64,000 nt of DNA from Viscum album. Taxonomy: Eukaryota > Streptophyta > Magnoliopsida > Santalales > Viscaceae. Made by a program: the position numbers and the translations under genes. How positions within the stretch are numbered: the first letter of the stretch is position 1; each line of letters starts with the position of its first letter. Location of the stretch: positions 960,602,097 to 960,666,096 of the forward strand of contig OY728121.1 of assembly GCA_963277665.1 (NCBI GenBank), given 5' to 3'. Below are positions 59,701-64,000 of this stretch, one piece after another. Below the pieces are notes generated by a model, which was not told the origin of the DNA, made no database searches, and saw only the letters and a list, made by a program, of their open reading frames with translations.

Positions 59701-60733
59701 ACGTTTTTACAATATGATTTTTTGACAAATACACATGATTATTCAAAATAAATCTTCCTTTAAATGTAAAAATGGGTTTTATCATCTCATTGTTAGTTCT
59801 ACGAGATGTATTCCTTGTTCAAAAATTATTACTTGAATGTGGTTTATGTAAAACCCATTTATATATTAAATCATTAATTTTCTAATTATTATGATATTAT
59901 ATGGATTAATAATTAATTTTTTTGAAGTGGTATGGGACACTTTGAAATGATTAAATATTATTTTTCTAAATAATTTATCAATGATTTTATTAGAGTATTT
60001 TCATCTATGATTGCGATTAAAATATTTCAAAGTGGTATGGGACAAATTTATTTATAGATATAAATTTCTTAGACATATGAGTAATTTATTGGATTTACTA
60101 AGTAATGGGTGAGGCCCACTATAGCCCCTCAATGCATCGGTAGATATATTAAGACAAAACAGAATTGTGTATTAGCCGAGGTCTTACCCTAGTATTTTCA
60201 GACATCTTGGATGAGACCTCGATGGTTTGTTTTAGGTGTTTAGCATTATGAATTCTCTCATTATTATATTAGGATTTGATAAATCATTTGATTATTTGAC
60301 TAGTATAATATCAATACATATGTTTAATTTTTTATTTATATGGAATTATATAATATTATTTTATTCCTGACATACTAAGCTCAAGATTATGTTTTAATGG
60401 CATGTATTACTTTAGTTATTCCCCATGCCTTATTTTTTATGTTTCTGCTATTTTACTTACCCTTAATAACATCTTAGATCACCCCATTCTTATGTTTCCT
60501 TTCCAAAGGTTATGAAGAATAAAACATTGAATTAGCTTTTAGGATGTAGTTTATTTCATTTTATTATGTACTGTGTTTTATATTATTTTCCTAATGTATT
60601 ATGGGTATTGTGAATGTAATATGGTCTTCCAAGAATTATAAGATAATAGGTATTTTGGGATTTGTTCCTTTTAATCATGATAGTGTAATAAAATAATGCA
60701 TCAGCTATGGGTTTTTGGGGTTGGGGTATTATA
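56775..60733 (+). repeat. 5' LTR of a plus-strand Ty3-type element, ~3.96 kb
   Basis: Starts TGTAACAACCAAAG, a common Ty3 LTR start, and ends GGGGTTGGGGTATTATA directly before a PBS; the final CA has decayed to TA. A TATAAATA box at 58148-58155 is followed by CT-rich leader text, as for an LTR promoter. A (CT)n run lies at about 58476-58492. The partner LTR is outside the window. Confidence 0.72.
58148..58155 (+). promoter_or_regulatory. TATA box of the LTR at 56775-60733
   Basis: TATAAATA in the context CTACTATAAATACCACCC. It lies about one third into the LTR. The similar plus-strand CCCTATAAATACCACTTC at 24706 suggests a related LTR promoter. Confidence 0.55.
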
Positions 60734-60735
60734 GT

Positions 60736-60746
60736 TGGTATCAAAG
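60736..60746 (+). other. Primer-binding site of the right-end element
   Basis: TGGTATCAAAG, one base off the usual TGGTATCAGAG, two bases after the LTR end. Confidence 0.82.
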
Positions 60747-61564
60747 TAATTTTAGCAGCAACTTTGGAAAGTATATTTAGAAAACATAGATTAGAGAACA
60801 TAAACCTAAGATACAATTTTATGATATTTATATAAGAACAACCTATAATTTTGGTAAGGTAGATATTAGGCGGGTCTTCCTATAAGTACATCCATGTCTG
60901 GATACTACAAGTAGATATGGTTATAGTACAGATGTATGTAGGGGCAAGAACTCCGACAAGTTATCCTAGGCTTGACTCATGGTAACCTGGTACACAATAG
61001 AAGACCTTACATCCCACCTGATTTAATACTCTTAGGGGATATATTTAAGATAATTCACATTATATTTACAAACCATTATGAAGGATTTTAATGTAAATAT
61101 GTCCTCAAGGAAACCATGTTTATGATTTTGATATTAGATAAGCACAATTTTTTCAATTTATGTTATATATTTCACTAGTATTGGGATTATAAATCATGTT
61201 TCATAATATTTTGATCTAATATAATGTATGATTTTTTTGAAATGTATCATAATAGAAGGAATGAGAACTACATCAATGTAAATAATCCAATGAGTAATAA
61301 TGATTGTTTCTTTGATGGGTTTATGTTAATATTTCTAAGGGAACTAGTCTCACAAATGTTATCATCATATAAGTACATAGTATCATGTTCTAACAGGAAT
61401 GAGAAATAGTTTTCTATGTATTATATATTTAGAAAGAAGCATGATAATGAGAGGAGATGAGGGAAAAATATGGATAATGGGAAGAAGGGAAAGATGTATT
61501 TCCCAAAAGTGATAATTGATGGAGGAAACACCTTGGTATATGCTTAATAGGGAAAAGAGTTTTC

Positions 61565-61663
61565 TTCAAGTGTAGAGAAAAAATAAACCATTCTCATTAT
61601 TTAAAGGATAAGAAATTTTTTCCTAATATACAATGCTTCAACTTCAAAAATATTAGACACTAT
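61565..61663 (+). pseudogene. Gag zinc-knuckle trace of the right-end element
   Basis: One frame reads FFKCREKINHSHYLKD and, 12 residues on, QCFNFKNIRHY followed by TAA. Both look like CX2CX4H knuckles in which a Cys has become Phe. They lie 0.8 kb after the PBS, where gag is expected. The capsid domain before it is not readable, so the call is weak. Confidence 0.45.
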
Positions 61664-64000
61664 TAAAATCAATATGCCATGCATCAAAGGAATATACCCC
61701 AAAAGTGTTAGGACCAAGTTGATGAGGATGATGATTGTATTCAAGTGTTGTCTTTTGTTCTCAAAAAAGTTTAAGATAAAAATAAAAAGAAACTCACATT
61801 AAATTTGGTAAAATTTGGGTTGTCCATTGGATTCAAAAGAATCAAAAAAAAAAAATTGTTGAAAAGTTCCATCATATTCAAGAAAAATTGGAAGATTAGT
61901 CTCATCAGATTCACACTGAATCCGAAATGAAAAGGTCTATTGTTTTGAGAATGCATCTTTCTAGAAGTAAATGTTCATAAGATTCACTCTAGATATAGTA
62001 TTTAAGAATAAATCACATTGATGAATAATTAGAGTTGACATGACTATGATAAAATATTTATGATTATGATTTACTGATCTTGGAGTTCTCATAAATCATA
62101 AGTAAGAATCTTATGATGAAATCTTGATGAAAGAAAGGGGGAGTGGAATAGATTATTCTGATCATATTAAGAATGAATGGATATGAATGGAAAAAATGGG
62201 TGATGTATTATGTATCCAACTAAATCATATTTTTCGGAAATTATTTCCATGAAAATCCGAATCATGAGAATTAGATTCAAGATTAATTATAAAGAATGGT
62301 TGTGATGAAGGAATGTGAAGTTACGATAATTAACTTGAAAAATCAGATGTTATTGAAGCTGATATTTAATGTATTCAAATTCATTAAGGATGTCAAGATA
62401 CAAGATGAGGTTTTGAGAAAAAAGAAGTGAACCTACTGGAACTAGAAAAATGTATTAATTAGTTCATCGTATTGACTAGAGGCATATTTTTTTGAATAAT
62501 TATCAACTGGTATCATGTTCTAATGAATAATAAGATACTAATCATACTTTTATTACATTGTATTCAGAAAAAGAATTTTTTGAGATCTAATGAATGAGTA
62601 GGAATGAAAAAATGGAGTGACCAATATGAAGATGAATTTTATAGATTAATCAACAATTTATTCAACCATTTAAATAAGGGTTAAATTACTTTGTTTTATT
62701 TTCAAGTGGGTCAATAGAAGAGATAAAGAAAATGTATGTATGTGTTGCTAACGAGGAGTTTAAATTTCAAAGAATGTATTTTACAGAGTTTTAAATTCAA
62801 AGAAGATGTTTTTCTTCTTCAAGTAGGTCAAGATCCATTATATCTGATCCAATAATGATTCATCTTGTGGAACATATTCATAAATTTAAATGGAGATAAA
62901 GAAATAGAATTAATTTGGTAGTGTAATCCATTTATCCACTTATATTTTCAATCAGTACAGAGAATTGATTTAAAGAAATCCGATTGATTTAATCAGATTA
63001 AGAAAATTAATTCAGACTAGTGATTGAAAGGAAATTCAGAAGAAAAGAATAAGTCATGGAGAATATTCAAAAATATTCTAGAAGAGTTAACAAAGTCAAT
63101 ATTCACCATAATTTCTAGTGAAATTGAGATTTTGGAGAATTTGGTTGAGCGAGAATGTTTTTGGGATTCTCGCCAAAACCATCCATGGGTCACCTATAAA
63201 AGGAAAATGTACTTCACAATTTTTCTAACAGGTATATATTATTCAAAGTAGAGATTGAAGCTCTGAAGTTTAAGGTATAGAAAGAGATTCCCATGTTGTG
63301 ACTTTGTTGAAAGTGTTTTGGTGCAGAGAATTGTAAGGAGAAGAAACAAGATTGAAACATTACTTAGATAATCATAATATTCCCTAATCATCCTATTCAG
63401 CTGTTTATTGGATTATTCTTGTCATCGTATTCGACTGGTCATTGCAGCAAGTTGGATAATTATATCTAGGATTTCCATATTGGGATTTCTGGACTGAGGA
63501 AGTGTTATAAATTGTCTATTCTACAAGAGTTATATCCATCGGATTAGGAGATCATATTTGATAAACCATAATTGTAGAATCATAGTGTGCATATAGGATG
63601 TAGAAATCAGATTAAGGTTTTATTACAACGTTTAAGAGTTTATTACCATATTATCGGTAATAAATTGAATAATTTTTTTTAAAATAATAATTTTTTTGGA
63701 ATTGAAAATAAGTATAGTTTTCATGAGTTGTTACACAAACGTTGTTTACACTGTTTTTTAAGAGGGTGCACACATAATTTTGGATTATCTTCAATGTACT
63801 ATATGATTTAAAGGGAATTCAATACAGGTTGTAATCCAAGGATTGTTTTATAGTGTATTTTGTGGGATTTTATTTTCTCTAAACCATAATAAGGCCACAT
63901 ATATTAGTATTGAATAGTGAACCTTATAAATTATTGTGTTCCTATGGATGTGTTTTTGAATTGTTTTCATTAGGGATTGAAATTTTTAACATGAGGTGAA
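61664..64000 (+). other. Internal region of the right-end element, unreadable
   Basis: No protease, RT or integrase is visible, although pol should follow gag here. Open stretches at 61224 and 63024 have no known motif. Either decay is too strong or the element never carried pol. Confidence 0.45.

Noticed and set aside
63240..63420. Chromodomain-like phrases (LLKVFWCREL, GEETRL) on the plus strand
   Set aside because: Needs a frameshift, and only 1.6 kb separates it from the gag trace, too little for pol. Probably chance.

Overview
The window looks like intergenic DNA from a seed plant, probably an angiosperm, with a large, heavily methylated, retrotransposon-filled genome. I find no intact host gene, tRNA, rRNA or CRISPR array. 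The evidence is two related families: chromodomain-bearing Ty3/gypsy elements (chromoviruses) and one Sirevirus-type Ty1/copia element with an extra ORF after pol. All coding remnants are broken by stops and frameshifts. Many of the stops are what C-to-T decay of CAG, CAA, CGA or TGG codons would give. Apart from the first 8 kb, the background is very AT-rich.

Layout. 1-8232: a plus-strand chromovirus, entering the window inside its 5' LTR and ending with a complete 2.7 kb 3' LTR; it is more GC-rich than the rest. 8233-11142: an old LTR-like stretch containing tandem small hairpins. 11143-28487: a stack of minus-strand Ty3 remnants nested in the same direction. These are element F (LTR, integrase end), element E1 (LTR, chromodomain, integrase) and element T3 (LTR, chromodomain, integrase, RNase H, RT, protease). 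A separate 3.5 kb TG/CA-type insertion (17943-21466) with a near-perfect 5 bp target duplication splits E1 between integrase and chromodomain. 28488-40620: a complete Sirevirus-like copia element (LTR-PBS-gag-pol-ORF3-PPT-LTR). 40621-42440: a minus-strand CCHC/LINE-ORF1-like fragment and then the gag of a Ty3 element, probably T3, which would mean the copia element and the CCHC fragment lie inside T3. 42600-56206: strongly decayed DNA with a possible CACTA element, two diverged repeat pairs, and a minus-strand Ty3 gag near 51 kb. 56207-64000: a minus-strand primer-binding site facing an LTR remnant, then a plus-strand element with a 4 kb 5' LTR, PBS and a trace of gag, running out of the window.

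How the parts relate. Each Ty3 unit shows the usual order gag, protease, RT, RNase H, integrase, chromodomain. The copia unit shows gag, protease, integrase, RT, RNase H, then the extra ORF. None can be autonomous now. The most interesting signal is non-coding: LTRs of unrelated families carry tandem arrays of very short hairpins or interrupted palindromes. In two of them the stems change while pairing is kept. In the copia element the array lies in both LTRs, its unit number differs between them, and related motifs reappear between pol and ORF3.
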